A stretch of 64,000 nt of DNA from Bordetella parapertussis (GCA_945861275.1 CAMATZ010000003.1:124001-188000); one strand, 5' to 3'; counted from the stretch's first letter, positions 35,249 to 43,125 are shown. Program-made: numbers and translations. Notes: generated by a model not told the origin, from the letters alone.

Positions 35249-36538
35249 CTAGTTTTTTTTCGGCGCAACCGGCGCTGGCGCAGCAGGTTGTTGCGCGCCG
35301 CCTTTGAAGAGCCGCCCGAGGGTGCCGCCGATGCGGGCGCCAAGCGTGGTGCCGATGCCGGGCAGCACCACAGTGCCGATGAGTGCGCCTGCGAAGATTC
35401 CCGGCGGCATCGAGGCTTTCGGCTTGTCGATCGGCCCGCTCACGGTGAAAGGCACGCCGCTCGAGCCCTCGACCAGGTAGAGGTTGCCACTGGCTTCGAT
35501 CTGGCGGTTATAGAGCGTGGCCTTGCCGGTGGCGGTGTACTGGCCGGCACGGGCCTTGATGCCGGTGTAGGTGGTTCGCATGCCCTTATCGGTGTTCTGC
35601 GTGTCCATCTGGCCGCTCAGCTCCTGCAACGCAGTCTGGCCGTCGCGCTGTTTGCCGCGCGTGGTGATGGCCTTGTCCAGGTCAAAGCGCAATATCGTTG
35701 CGGGATTGACCGAAAACGTGGTGCGCGTATGCAGCGAGCGCACCAGCTCGCCCACCGATTTGCCGTCTGCGGACAACACCGTCTGGCCCGAGCCCTTGCC
35801 CGCGACGGGTGAGCGGCGGTTGAACGCGCTCATAGTGCCGGCCACCTCAACATCATGCGGAGACAATTGACCGCTGAGGTGCATGGCGCCGTTTGTGGCG
35901 GTCTTCAACTCGACATTGCCGTGCGCGGTGCCGCCGCCGACATCGATGCGCGTCTGCCAGCGGTCGGCATCGGCCTCGCGCGTCAACCTCAGCGTGAAAG
36001 CGGGATTGATGCCAGGGCGGCGCAACGCAGCATGGCGCGGGCGCCAGCGCGGGTCGAAGTCGATCTCGCCGTCATAGGCCACGGCGATGCCGCTGTAAGA
36101 GATCCAGGTCAGGTTGCGAAACTCGACGTGTTCGAGCGGCACGTCAGCGTCCGCATCGGGCTCACGCGCGCGCGGATTGGCGAGTAGGGTGCGCAGCGAG
36201 TTGGGCGGGAAAACCGCGTCATAAATGTCGATGCGCTCAAGCGCAAACTTGCGGTGCAGCAGCATGCGCACGTTGGGATGCGCGCTCAACTGGCGGATGA
36301 CTACCGGTTGCGCCTGCTGCGTGCGAAAGTCGTTGACCACGACAACGGGCTTTGGCAGCAACGCCCAGTGGGCAGAGCCGATGGCTACCTTGATGCCCAG
36401 CCGTGCTTCGGCCCCGGCCGTGAGCCGGGCGGCAAGGTCTTCGTCGGTGGGCAGCCACCACGCTACGGCAAGCCACGCCGCGCTCAGCACAGCGGTTGCA
36501 ATACCCAGGCCGATTGCCCATTTTTTCCCGCGTTTCAT
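35249..36538 (-). CDS. AsmA-like membrane-anchored protein
   Basis: N-terminal membrane anchor (about residues 7-28), then an AsmA-type N-terminal region (LTAGAEARLGIKVAIGSAHWALLPKPVVVVNDFRTQ in two blocks) and a beta-rich periplasmic body with NLYLVEGSSGVPFTVSGPIDKP, the typical AsmA C-terminal motif. 429 residues, shorter than E. coli AsmA. The end has a glycine-zipper-like stretch (GALIGTVVLPGIGTTLGARIG) and a Pro/Ala/Lys tail. AsmA-like proteins are thought to carry phospholipids toward the outer membrane; the role here is inferred from the family. Convergent with ppsA. Confidence 0.75.
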   Translation of the reverse strand: MKRGKKWAIGLGIATAVLSAAWLAVAWWLPTDEDLAARLTAGAEARLGIKVAIGSAHWALLPKPVVVVNDFRTQQAQPVVIRQLSAHPNVRMLLHRKFALERIDIYDAVFPPNSLRTLLANPRAREPDADADVPLEHVEFRNLTWISYSGIAVAYDGEIDFDPRWRPRHAALRRPGINPAFTLRLTREADADRWQTRIDVGGGTAHGNVELKTATNGAMHLSGQLSPHDVEVAGTMSAFNRRSPVAGKGSGQTVLSADGKSVGELVRSLHTRTTFSVNPATILRFDLDKAITTRGKQRDGQTALQELSGQMDTQNTDKGMRTTYTGIKARAGQYTATGKATLYNRQIEASGNLYLVEGSSGVPFTVSGPIDKPKASMPPGIFAGALIGTVVLPGIGTTLGARIGGTLGRLFKGGAQQPAAPAPVAPKKN

Positions 36539-36941
36539 AGGCGGGTATCATAAGCCTTGCCGCGTAGTGCGGGCGCAGGCGTTGCAACCCTGGGTGCGGC
36601 ATTCTGGCCCAAGCCGGTGATGGTGCGATTGTCGGATTTCAAGTCCAACGAATATTCCAGCCTTACCGGCGGCGCCAAGTACGAGAGCCTTGCCCAACGG
36701 GGTAGGAGTCTGAATGACGGCATGATTTTAGCGGGGCAGGCGTCTGTGAGCGGGAGAGTGACAATGGCTGGATGTCCTGTAGAATATCAACGTATAGTTT
36801 AGAGCCTCGCGATTAGTTCGAAGCATATCCGCGTGACCGACCAGACTGTCACTTGTCCCCTGCGATGCCCGAAAAATTTTCTTTTTAGCCACGCATCGAC
36901 GCGTGCGTGCGGCTCGCGATAGCATATAAAGAGCTCTCTCG
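36539..36941. other. Intergenic region holding a ppsA remnant
   Basis: 403 bp between the divergent AsmA-like gene and the kinase operon. A remnant of ppsA lies at 36578-36686. The rest matches nothing I recognise. The last 100 bp are less GC-rich and must hold the promoter of the kinase operon; I saw no convincing -35/-10 pair. Confidence 0.7.
36578..36686 (+). pseudogene. ppsA internal fragment A
   Basis: About 107 bp aligned without gaps to ppsA 34440-34546, roughly 86 percent identical by eye. Its translation runs [20 protein letters not shown] and then continues like PpsA. Nearly all differences are silent third-position changes (exceptions: Ile to Met, Ser to Ala), so the donor copy seems to have been under selection until recently. 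It is open on both sides only into unrelated sequence, so it cannot be functional. Confidence 0.9.
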
Positions 36942-38450
36942 ATGCGGCTTGCGGTAAAAATATTCTTGGCATATTCGCTGGTTATCCTGGTGCTGGCGGG
37001 GATTGCCGGCTGGAGCCTGATCGAAGTGGGGAAGCTATCCATCGCCGACCGTACGATCACGGTCAAAGCTGCCGAGGCCCTGCGCAGCGCGGTATCGCTG
37101 CGCGAGGCAGTGTCCAAGGCAAAACGAGTGGACAGGCGCAGCCTGGTTTTCGACGATCCCGAATACGCTGCGGCATCGAGTGCCGAAGCGACCGGTATCC
37201 TGCGGGAACTCGAACGCCTCGCCGGGCTTATCACCACCGCGGAAGAGCGAACTCTGCTCGATAAAGCTGCTGCAGGCTTTAAGGATTACGAGGCTGCCGT
37301 CAGCGAAACGCGAAACCTGCGAAAACGCGGAAGCATCCAACGCGCGGAAAAGCTGTTCCAGGACGATGCCGAGCCGCGGGTTGACGGTGTGGTGACGGAT
37401 TTGGACCGTTTAGTCCAAGTGACCAGGGACGCGCTTGACCAAACCCAGACCGAGGCGACGGCAGCTCTGGGCCAAGCCCGTTTCGAGATTGAGACGCTGC
37501 GTAGCCGGACTTGGCAAGCCGTCACCACCGCCATGCTACTGGCGGTGATCCTGGCCCTCGCCGGCACTGGTGCCATTGCTGGGCGTATGCACTTTTTACT
37601 GAATCGCCTGTCGGATGCTACTCGGGCCGTCGCGGAAGGAGCGTTCCACCGGCCGCTTCCGATCGATTCCAAAGATGAACTCGGCGAATTGGCAAAATCC
37701 TTCAATACCATGGCCGCGCGGCTGCGAGAAATAGACGAAATCAAGGAAAAGTTCTACGCGACCGTTTCACACGAGCTGCGGTCCCCACTGAACGCTATGC
37801 GCGAGGCTACCCGCTTGATTGAAGCAGAAACGGTCGGTCCGCTTACAGACAAGCAGAAGCGATTGATCGCCATTTTTCACAAGGGAACCGAACGCCTCCT
37901 GCGACTGGTGAACAACGTGCTGGACCTCTCCCGCGCAAACGCCGGGATGTTGCCGGTCGAACGTCGTTGGTTTAGTCTGGACGTGGCCGTTAGAAATGTA
38001 ATCGAGGAACTGCGTCCACAGGCCGAACAGGGAGGCATCGCGCTGCGGCTCGACGTCGGGGCTGGCGCGGAGCGCATGTTCGGTGACGAGGATCGCATCG
38101 TACAGGTGGTGGTCAATCTTGTGGGGAACGCGCTGCGCTTCACGTCTGCCGGCGGGACCGTGACAGTTAAACTCCGTCTAGCCGCCAGCGAAATCCAGAT
38201 TCAGGTGGAAGACACCGGCATCGGCATCCCGGCGGCTCTGGTCCCGGTGGTTTTTGATCGGTTCCGCCAAGCGCATAGCGGAAAAGGCGGCACCGGTCTC
38301 GGGCTTGCCATCGTTAAATCGCTAGTGGACGCCCATGGAGGCCATGTGAGTGTAGAGTCGCAGGAGGGAAAAGGCAGCCAGTTCACCGCGAGCTTTCCCA
38401 TCGAGTCAACGGCACCCACGGTCACCGAAAGGGAGATACTACAGGTATGA
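36942..38450 (+). CDS. Membrane sensor histidine kinase (GlrK/QseE-like)
   Basis: 502 residues: membrane helix 1 (about 6-28), a helical periplasmic domain of about 165 residues, membrane helix 2 (about 194-214), HAMP (to about 265), HisKA with phospho-acceptor His277 in VSHELRSPLNAMREAT, and HATPase_c with N (NLVGNALRF), G1 (DTGIGIP) and G2 (GKGGTGLGLAIV) boxes. The HisKA stretch, with GPLTDKQK downstream, resembles GlrK/QseE, and a small lipoprotein follows as in qseEGF. The last 4 nt overlap the lipoprotein gene (ATGA). The ribosome site is weak. Ligand unknown. Confidence 0.88.
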   Translation: MRLAVKIFLAYSLVILVLAGIAGWSLIEVGKLSIADRTITVKAAEALRSAVSLREAVSKAKRVDRRSLVFDDPEYAAASSAEATGILRELERLAGLITTAEERTLLDKAAAGFKDYEAAVSETRNLRKRGSIQRAEKLFQDDAEPRVDGVVTDLDRLVQVTRDALDQTQTEATAALGQARFEIETLRSRTWQAVTTAMLLAVILALAGTGAIAGRMHFLLNRLSDATRAVAEGAFHRPLPIDSKDELGELAKSFNTMAARLREIDEIKEKFYATVSHELRSPLNAMREATRLIEAETVGPLTDKQKRLIAIFHKGTERLLRLVNNVLDLSRANAGMLPVERRWFSLDVAVRNVIEELRPQAEQGGIALRLDVGAGAERMFGDEDRIVQVVVNLVGNALRFTSAGGTVTVKLRLAASEIQIQVEDTGIGIPAALVPVVFDRFRQAHSGKGGTGLGLAIVKSLVDAHGGHVSVESQEGKGSQFTASFPIESTAPTVTEREILQV

Positions 38451-38899
38451 AATCGCTGCTTGCAATAGTCGTGATAGGAATGCTGTGTGCGGGATGTGCT
38501 GTGGTTTCCAGCCCAGCCAAGGACTTGTTGAACCAGGCTGATATGAAGCTCGCTGCAGAGGACTATAGCGGCGCCGTGGACCTTTATACTGAGTTGGTTG
38601 ATGGCTATCCCGATGACGCACAGGCGTCACGGGCACGCGCCACGCGGACGGCTCTAGAGCGTCTGCTGACTGCTCAAACTGAGATCGGCCGCGTCCAGAG
38701 CGAGGAACTACCCAGGGTTCGCCGCGAGCTCTCGGTTCGACAGATTGCGGTCGATCAACTTAAAGCCGAGATGACGAAACTTAGAGCCGATCAGATCGCG
38801 GTCGATCAACTCAAAGCCGAGATGGCGAAACTTAGAGCCGATCTTGAGCGCCTGCGTAACATTGATTTGCAGGATAGCCGGCCTGGGATCAAAAAATAA
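38447..38899 (+). CDS. Small outer-membrane-type lipoprotein (possible QseG analogue)
   Basis: 150 residues with a lipoprotein signal ending at Cys17 (GMLCAGC; Cys at -3 is atypical), then a TPR-like helical segment (KLAAEDYSGAVDLYTELVDGYPDDAQ in two pieces) and a C-terminal coiled coil containing a perfect-frame 17-residue tandem repeat (QIAVDQLKAEM ... KLRAD twice). Overlaps the kinase by 4 nt and the receiver gene by 1 nt. In enterobacteria QseG lies between kinase QseE and regulator QseF and activates the kinase; the same position here suggests a similar job. No sequence proof of homology. Confidence 0.75.
   Translation: MKSLLAIVVIGMLCAGCAVVSSPAKDLLNQADMKLAAEDYSGAVDLYTELVDGYPDDAQASRARATRTALERLLTAQTEIGRVQSEELPRVRRELSVRQIAVDQLKAEMTKLRADQIAVDQLKAEMAKLRADLERLRNIDLQDSRPGIKK
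38741..38842 (+). repeat. Two tandem 51-bp repeats inside the lipoprotein gene
   Basis: Units at 38741-38791 and 38792-38842 differ at three positions by eye. Each encodes 17 residues of coiled coil (QIAVDQLKAEMxKLRAD), so copy-number change by slippage would lengthen the coil by about 2.5 nm in frame. Confidence 0.9.
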
Positions 38900-39288
38900 T
38901 GAATCGAACCCTGTTAGTAATCGACAACGACGAGGCGTTGGTGGATTTTGAGTCGTTTTATTTCTCTGAGCAGGGTTTTACCGTATACACCGCTTACGAC
39001 GGCAATGAAGGTGTGCAGCTGGCGCTTGAGCACCAGCCCGCCGTGATCATTTGCGATCTCATCATGGGAGAAATGCACGGCTTCGAAGTTCTGCAGACAC
39101 TGCGCGCAAATGAACAGATCAAGAACACTATCATAATCATGACCTCATCCAAGGCGTACAAGCCGGACATCGACCGCGCGCGCGAATTGGGGGCGACGGA
39201 TTATGTCGTGAAGCCGTTCCAAACCGACGAGCTGATGGCGCTCATCGAGCGGCATCTTGCGTCACCCAACGTTGGGAGCCACACGTAA
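38899..39288 (+). CDS. Stand-alone response regulator receiver protein
   Basis: 129-residue CheY-like domain only: acidic pocket Asp9/Asp11, phospho-acceptor Asp53 (ICDLIMG), Thr82/Ser83 (IIMTSS) and Lys105 (VVKPF). No DNA-binding or enzymatic output domain follows. It starts inside the lipoprotein stop (TAATG) and its own stop overlaps the next gene, so it is translationally coupled to both. Likely the phosphate acceptor of the upstream kinase; it would have to act through a partner protein, for which the adjacent hydrolase is the nearest candidate. Confidence 0.92.
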   Translation: MNRTLLVIDNDEALVDFESFYFSEQGFTVYTAYDGNEGVQLALEHQPAVIICDLIMGEMHGFEVLQTLRANEQIKNTIIIMTSSKAYKPDIDRARELGATDYVVKPFQTDELMALIERHLASPNVGSHT

Positions 39289-40235
39289 TGCGAGTCACGT
39301 TCTGGGGCACGCGTGGGTCCATCGCGACACCGGGTCCCGCAACCATTATTTATGGGGGGAATACTTCGTGTGTCGAGATACGGGAGGGAACCGACATTTT
39401 GATCTTTGACGCCGGCACGGGCCTCCGGCCGCTGGGCTTGGCTTTGATGAAAGAGTACGCAGACCAACCGTTGACGGTGCACCTGTTTCTCAGCCATACG
39501 CATTGGGACCATATCCAGGGATTCCCGTTCTTCCTGCCAGCCTATCTTCCTACAACCACGATACATATCTATGGCTCGGCGGGGCAGGGGCGCCCGCTTG
39601 AAAAAATTATTCGCGGCCAGATGGATGCCGATTATTTCCCGGTGGCACTCGGCGACATGAAATCGGTGCTCCATATGCACGAATTCAAGGGCAAGGCATT
39701 TCAGATCGGCGAGGGGACCGTTGCGGCCATGTATCTGAACCACCCGGGTATGACCCTCGGATACCGGATATCCTATGGCGGTAAGACGGTGGTATATGCG
39801 ACGGACAATGAGCCTTATCAGCAGACGCTCACGCATCTGGGGGGGCGCGCCGGGTTCGACCGGCTTGCCCTTGCCTTTCTTGATAAGCAGACGCTGCCGC
39901 TGGCGGGGCGCGCTGAGGCCGGTCGGGATTTCGGCCAGCGGCTGGACGCAGAGTTTGTGCAATTTATTCATGGAACCGACCTTTACATCGGTGACGCACA
40001 GTACACGGACGAAGAGTACCCGGCGCGCATGGGCTGGGGCCATTCATCCATCAGCGCGACGGTAGAAGCGGCCTTGGCCGCAGAGGTGCGCGCCCTGACT
40101 TTTTTCCATCACGATCCCCTGCACGACGATGCGACGGTGGCAGCTATGGCCGAGACCGCTAACCAGTTGATCAATGCTCGCGGCTCGTCGCTTCGCTGCT
40201 CCGCTGCGCGAGAAGGTCAAGTGCTCGAACTCTAG
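39288..40235 (+). CDS. Metallo-beta-lactamase-fold hydrolase
   Basis: 315 residues. N-terminal FWGTRGSIATPG and YGGNTSCVEI are typical of a cytoplasmic MBL subgroup related to PhnP and RNase Z-like phosphodiesterases. Zinc ligands His70, His72, Asp74, His75 (SHTHWDH), a further Asp/His set in YATDNE and FIHGTDLYIGDAQYTDEEY, and a late HHDPLHDD. No signal peptide. Fourth gene of the kinase operon (1-nt overlap with the receiver gene). Substrate unknown; a phosphodiester or cyclic nucleotide is possible from the subgroup but not shown by the sequence. Confidence 0.85.
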   Translation: MRVTFWGTRGSIATPGPATIIYGGNTSCVEIREGTDILIFDAGTGLRPLGLALMKEYADQPLTVHLFLSHTHWDHIQGFPFFLPAYLPTTTIHIYGSAGQGRPLEKIIRGQMDADYFPVALGDMKSVLHMHEFKGKAFQIGEGTVAAMYLNHPGMTLGYRISYGGKTVVYATDNEPYQQTLTHLGGRAGFDRLALAFLDKQTLPLAGRAEAGRDFGQRLDAEFVQFIHGTDLYIGDAQYTDEEYPARMGWGHSSISATVEAALAAEVRALTFFHHDPLHDDATVAAMAETANQLINARGSSLRCSAAREGQVLEL

Positions 40236-40284
40236 GCGTACGCGCATAGCGCGGCCCCCGGCATCGAGCGGATAGCCTTTGGCT

Positions 40285-40821
40285 ATGTGTCAATTACCTG
40301 GAATGAACTGCAATGTCCCGATGGACATCTGTTTTTCATTCGAAGGCTTCCATCGGCGCGGCGCCTCGACCGACCATCACGCCGACGGCCGGGGTATAGC
40401 TTTTTTCGAGGGTCCGGGCTGTCGGGTCTTCCTGGATTCAAAACCGGCGGTCGAATCGCCGGTCGCCGAGCTGGTGCGCAGTTATGCGATCCGCTCGATG
40501 AACGTCATCGCGCACATCCGCAAGGCGACCAAGGGCGTGGTGGCGCTCGAGAACACGCATCCGTTCTTGCGCGAGCTGTGGGGCCGTTACTGGATTTTTG
40601 CCCATAACGGCGCGCTCGAAAATTTTTCTCCGCGCCTCACGTGGCATTATCAGCCGGTGGGCCACACCGACAGCGAACTGGCGTTCTGCTATCTGCTGGA
40701 AACGCTGCGCCAGGCTTTTCCCGGACACAACCTGAGCTGGATGCGCTGCCTGGGGTCAAAACCCGCTGAATCGCGTGCTTTGCCCTTTTATTTGCGTTTA
40801 TGTGTCCTGCCGAACGGTTGA
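40285..40821 (+). pseudogene. Truncated class II glutamine amidotransferase (YafJ-like)
   Basis: The N-terminal 150 residues are a good class II glutaminase: nucleophile Cys2 after the initiator Met (MCQLPGMNCNVPMDICFSF), HIRKAT, FAHNGAL and GHTDSELAF. Homology stops near LRQAFPG (about 40735) and the frame then runs into about 28 unrelated residues before a stop. Relatives are about 250-290 residues, so the C-terminal third is lost. Start ATG 40285, six nt inside the longest frame, because Cys must be residue 2. Possibly still translated, but probably inactive or of altered function. Confidence 0.8.
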
Positions 40822-40845
40822 CATCGCGTAGAAGGCGCATACTCT
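40818..40845 (+). promoter_or_regulatory. Candidate sigma-70 promoter upstream of a small ORF
   Basis: Perfect TTGACA (40818-40823), 16-bp spacer and TACTCT (40840-40845). It would transcribe the 59-codon reading frame at 40896. Confidence 0.4.
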
Positions 40846-40895
40846 GACTATGCTTAGCCACGTAGCGATTCTCGTGGTTCACTCTGGAGATCACG

Positions 40896-41075
40896 ATGAC
40901 TATTGAAAAAACCAACGGAACACCACCATCGCGCGCCATGGCGAATCTCAGCCGCCTCGGTCGCGTTTCGGTATTCTTTATGAGCGCTGGCTTCGCCTTT
41001 CCCAACGTGTTTGTGGAAAATCTCGATGTCACCAAGATCGACGCCAAGAACAGAGCCCAAAATGTAAAGGTGTAG
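40896..41075 (+). CDS. Small hypothetical protein, 59 residues
   Basis: ATG with a well-placed GGAG 7-8 nt upstream and a candidate promoter at 40818. The product (MTIEKTNGTPPSRAMANLSR then a short hydrophobic stretch VSVFFMSAGFAF and a polar end) resembles nothing I recognise. It is too weakly hydrophobic to be a confident membrane protein. It may be a real small gene or a by-product of the decayed surroundings. Confidence 0.35.
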   Translation: MTIEKTNGTPPSRAMANLSRLGRVSVFFMSAGFAFPNVFVENLDVTKIDAKNRAQNVKV

Positions 41076-41219
41076 TTGCGGAACAGCGTCCTCCGCGGTT
41101 CGCCTTGATGCGAACAACACGTCTCTGCCCGGATTATTGGCGCCATTAGGCTACTACCGCTGTGCTGTGCATCAGCACTTGTAGGTCGGAACGCGCAGCG
41201 GTTCTGACAGCGGGTCAAA

Positions 41220-41393
41220 GAAGCGGCGCTGGCGTTACGGGAAACCGGGCTGGGGGGCGGTATCTTGCACGGTGACGCGATGCCCGGAAATTTTGTCGCC
41301 GGCGGTGACAGGCCGGTGATGATCGATCTCGACTCGGTTTATTCGGGTCCGCGCGAATGGGATCTGGCGCCGATGTATGTGACCCGGCGGTGA
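41220..41393 (+). pseudogene. Remnant of an APH-type phosphotransferase
   Basis: A frame reading AALALRETGLGGGILHGDAMP and on to VMIDLDSVYSGPREWDLAPMYV matches the catalytic loop (HGDxxxGN) and metal/DxD region (IDLDS, GPREWDL) of the aminoglycoside phosphotransferase/choline kinase family. Only about 55 residues remain; there is no N-lobe. It is joined at about 41381 directly to a ppsA remnant, whose bases supply its stop. Confidence 0.7.
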
Positions 41394-41439
41394 AGCACAT
41401 GCGGTATCTCGCGCGTGCAGCAAAAGCTGGCGCGTGATG
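41381..41439 (+). pseudogene. ppsA 3'-end fragment B, internally deleted
   Basis: 41381-41401 matches ppsA 34932-34952 with one difference; 41404-41439 is identical over 36 bases to ppsA 35108-35143, which includes the ppsA stop codon. The 155 bp between are deleted. Downstream, ATTGCGCCTGG at 41490-41500 equals 35238-35248 after intact ppsA, so part of the 3' flank came too. Confidence 0.9.
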
Positions 41440-41563
41440 GCAGCGCCGCTGTGCCTGCTTGCGCAGTGTCTGCATTCTGTGCAATCAGGATTGCGCCTGG
41501 TGTTCCGCCGCTACTCTGAATACACGGCGTTTCTCAAAATCTACATACCGTCATTCCGGCGGA

Positions 41564-41592
41564 GCACGCCCCGGATCGGGTCCGGGGCGTGC
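41564..41592. terminator. GC-rich hairpin after the OmpA-like lipoprotein gene
   Basis: GCACGCCCCGGA (41564-41575), 5-nt loop, TCCGGGGCGTGC (41581-41592): 12 perfect pairs. It lies 7 bp past the stop of the minus-strand lipoprotein gene. No T-run follows, so it may be a repeat hairpin protecting the mRNA end rather than a true terminator. Confidence 0.45.
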
Positions 41593-41599
41593 TTGGCCA

Positions 41600-42238
41600 T
41601 CAAGTGTTCAATGCTTGGACCAACATTTCCACACGGCGATTGTCGGCGCGCCCCGCTTCGGTTGCGTTATCAGCAATCGGATTAAGCTCACCGCGTCCCT
41701 CGACCGCCATGCGGCCGCGTTGCACACCGCGCTGGGTCAGGTAATTCACTACAGCGTCAGCACGCTTGAGCGAGAGTTCGTTGTTCGACTCCATGCTGCC
41801 CACACTGTCCGTGTAACCGACCACAGTGATCCTGGTTTCCGGATATTCGTTAAGCGTGGCGGAGATTTTATTTAACGTGGGATAGAGTGCGGGCGTGATT
41901 GCCGCGCTCCCGCTCGCAAACGAGACCGAGCCTGGCACATTGACTTTGAGACTACCGTCTTGCTGTTCCGAGACTTTCACAGCAGTATCCTTGGTAGCCA
42001 TACCGAGTTTCTCTTTTATCAACTGCCAGTTGTAACCCGCGGCAGCGCCCAGGCCACCGCCGACCACTGCGCCGATGGCCGTGCTTGTGCCTGAGCGTCC
42101 GATTACAGAGCCAAGCACAGCGCCAGTTGCGGCGCCTGCTCCTGCGCCGATCGCGGTTTGTGATTTCTGCTCCGTGGCACAGCCAGCGCCCAAAGTAGCT
42201 ACCAAAGCAAGGGCTATCGCGGAATGAGTAAGTGTCAT
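41600..42238 (-). CDS. OmpA-family lipoprotein with glycine zipper (YiaD-like)
   Basis: Signal ending at Cys20 (TLGAGC), a glycine-zipper segment (AIGAGAGAATGAVLGSVIG and a second repeat, about residues 30-70), then a C-terminal OmpA peptidoglycan-binding domain with VVGYTDSVGS, NELSLKRADAVVNYL and GRADNRRVEM. 212 residues from ATG 42238, preceded by GGAG (the in-frame ATG four codons upstream lacks one). Likely outer-membrane lipoprotein bound to peptidoglycan. Divergent from a secreted unknown. Confidence 0.88.
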   Translation of the reverse strand: MTLTHSAIALALVATLGAGCATEQKSQTAIGAGAGAATGAVLGSVIGRSGTSTAIGAVVGGGLGAAAGYNWQLIKEKLGMATKDTAVKVSEQQDGSLKVNVPGSVSFASGSAAITPALYPTLNKISATLNEYPETRITVVGYTDSVGSMESNNELSLKRADAVVNYLTQRGVQRGRMAVEGRGELNPIADNATEAGRADNRRVEMLVQALNT

Positions 42239-42594
42239 GAATATCTCCATTGGTTGTGGTTATACAATTAACGCTGTGGTATCGGCGCGCCGAAAGCTGC
42301 GGGATCATGTTGAGTGCGCCGTCAGGTTCCCGCCTGCATGCCAGCACCCATTTGAACGGAAATGACCTGTCCTGTCCGTACGCCAGCGCGCATAGTCGAA
42401 TGTCACGAAGTTATTGACCCGCCTCGGTCATCTTGTCGAGGAGGACGGCATCACCTGAGTGGCGCGCACGGTCAGCATCGAATCGTCCGCTCGAGAACGC
42501 GGCGTGGTGCCGCCTGCTGCAAATTCCATTGGAAGCCGGTTCCCCTGAGCTGCACTCTGGTGTAACCTCACGAATTAAATCTCCATCAGACCTT
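42239..42594. other. Divergent intergenic region, 356 bp
   Basis: Holds the 5' sides of the OmpA-like gene and of the secreted unknown. A short frame at about 42399-42455 (KLLTRLGHLVEEDGIT) looks like a scrap of a transposase but is too short to call. Nothing else recognised. Confidence 0.6.
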
Positions 42595-43104
42595 ATGAAA
42601 AAACTTGCACTGGCGTTCGTGCTCATGCTCACTTGTCCGCTAGCTATGTCAGCGGAATTCAAGAAAGAGCAGGACTGCGTGGTCGGCGCCAAAGTCACCA
42701 ACCGCCAAAACAAGACCGGCATTGTGACATCGGTATCCGGCGGTATGTGCCGCTTGAAACTCGTCGATGGCACACAGACTTCACATCTGTTCTGGATGCT
42801 GCGCCCGGCGGGTGCGAGCGCGGAGGCGGCCGACAAACTGGTCCCAGGGGTCTACCCGTGTTACAGCCTGTCGGGCACCGCCCTCAATTACATGTTCATG
42901 GACATCCAGATCGACGGCCCCACCACGTACCGCGACAAAAAAGGCAGCAAGGGAAGCTACAAGCTCGAACAAGCGACAGGCAAGATCGTCTTCGAGAGCG
43001 GACCTCTGACCAAAGCGAACGCAAAACTACTTTCTGGCCCGAAGATCGGGCTCAACATGGATGGCGGCAGTTTCTTTAATACCACCTGTAGTCTCAAGAA
43101 GTAG
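42595..43104 (+). CDS. Secreted protein of unknown function
   Basis: 169 residues: signal peptide (MKKLALAFVLMLTCPLAMSA, cleavage likely after AMSA), then a mature part of about 149 residues with four Cys (QDC, GGMC, PCYS, NTTC) that could form two disulfides, a Lys/Gly-rich central stretch, and a hydrophobic-free C-terminus. No family recognised. I chose ATG 42595 because it gives a canonical signal peptide; the longer frame upstream is not coding in character. It lies in the ppsA-remnant region, 21 bp before fragment C. Confidence 0.7.
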   Translation: MKKLALAFVLMLTCPLAMSAEFKKEQDCVVGAKVTNRQNKTGIVTSVSGGMCRLKLVDGTQTSHLFWMLRPAGASAEAADKLVPGVYPCYSLSGTALNYMFMDIQIDGPTTYRDKKGSKGSYKLEQATGKIVFESGPLTKANAKLLSGPKIGLNMDGGSFFNTTCSLKK

Positions 43105-43125
43105 GGCGCCACCTGAACGAAGGCA

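Larger units (their letters stand above)
40822..41599. other. Remnant-rich region between the amidotransferase and the OmpA-like lipoprotein
   Basis: Holds a candidate promoter with a small reading frame (40896-41075), a phosphotransferase fragment (41220-41393), a ppsA remnant (41381-41439) with some of its 3' flank (to 41500), and a GC hairpin (41564-41592). No intact long gene. Confidence 0.8.

Noticed and set aside
42399-42455. Short KLLTRLGHLVEEDGIT frame suggesting an IS91-type transposase scrap
   Set aside because: Only about 18 residues with stops on both sides; no ends, no other conserved motif, so not enough to call a mobile element.
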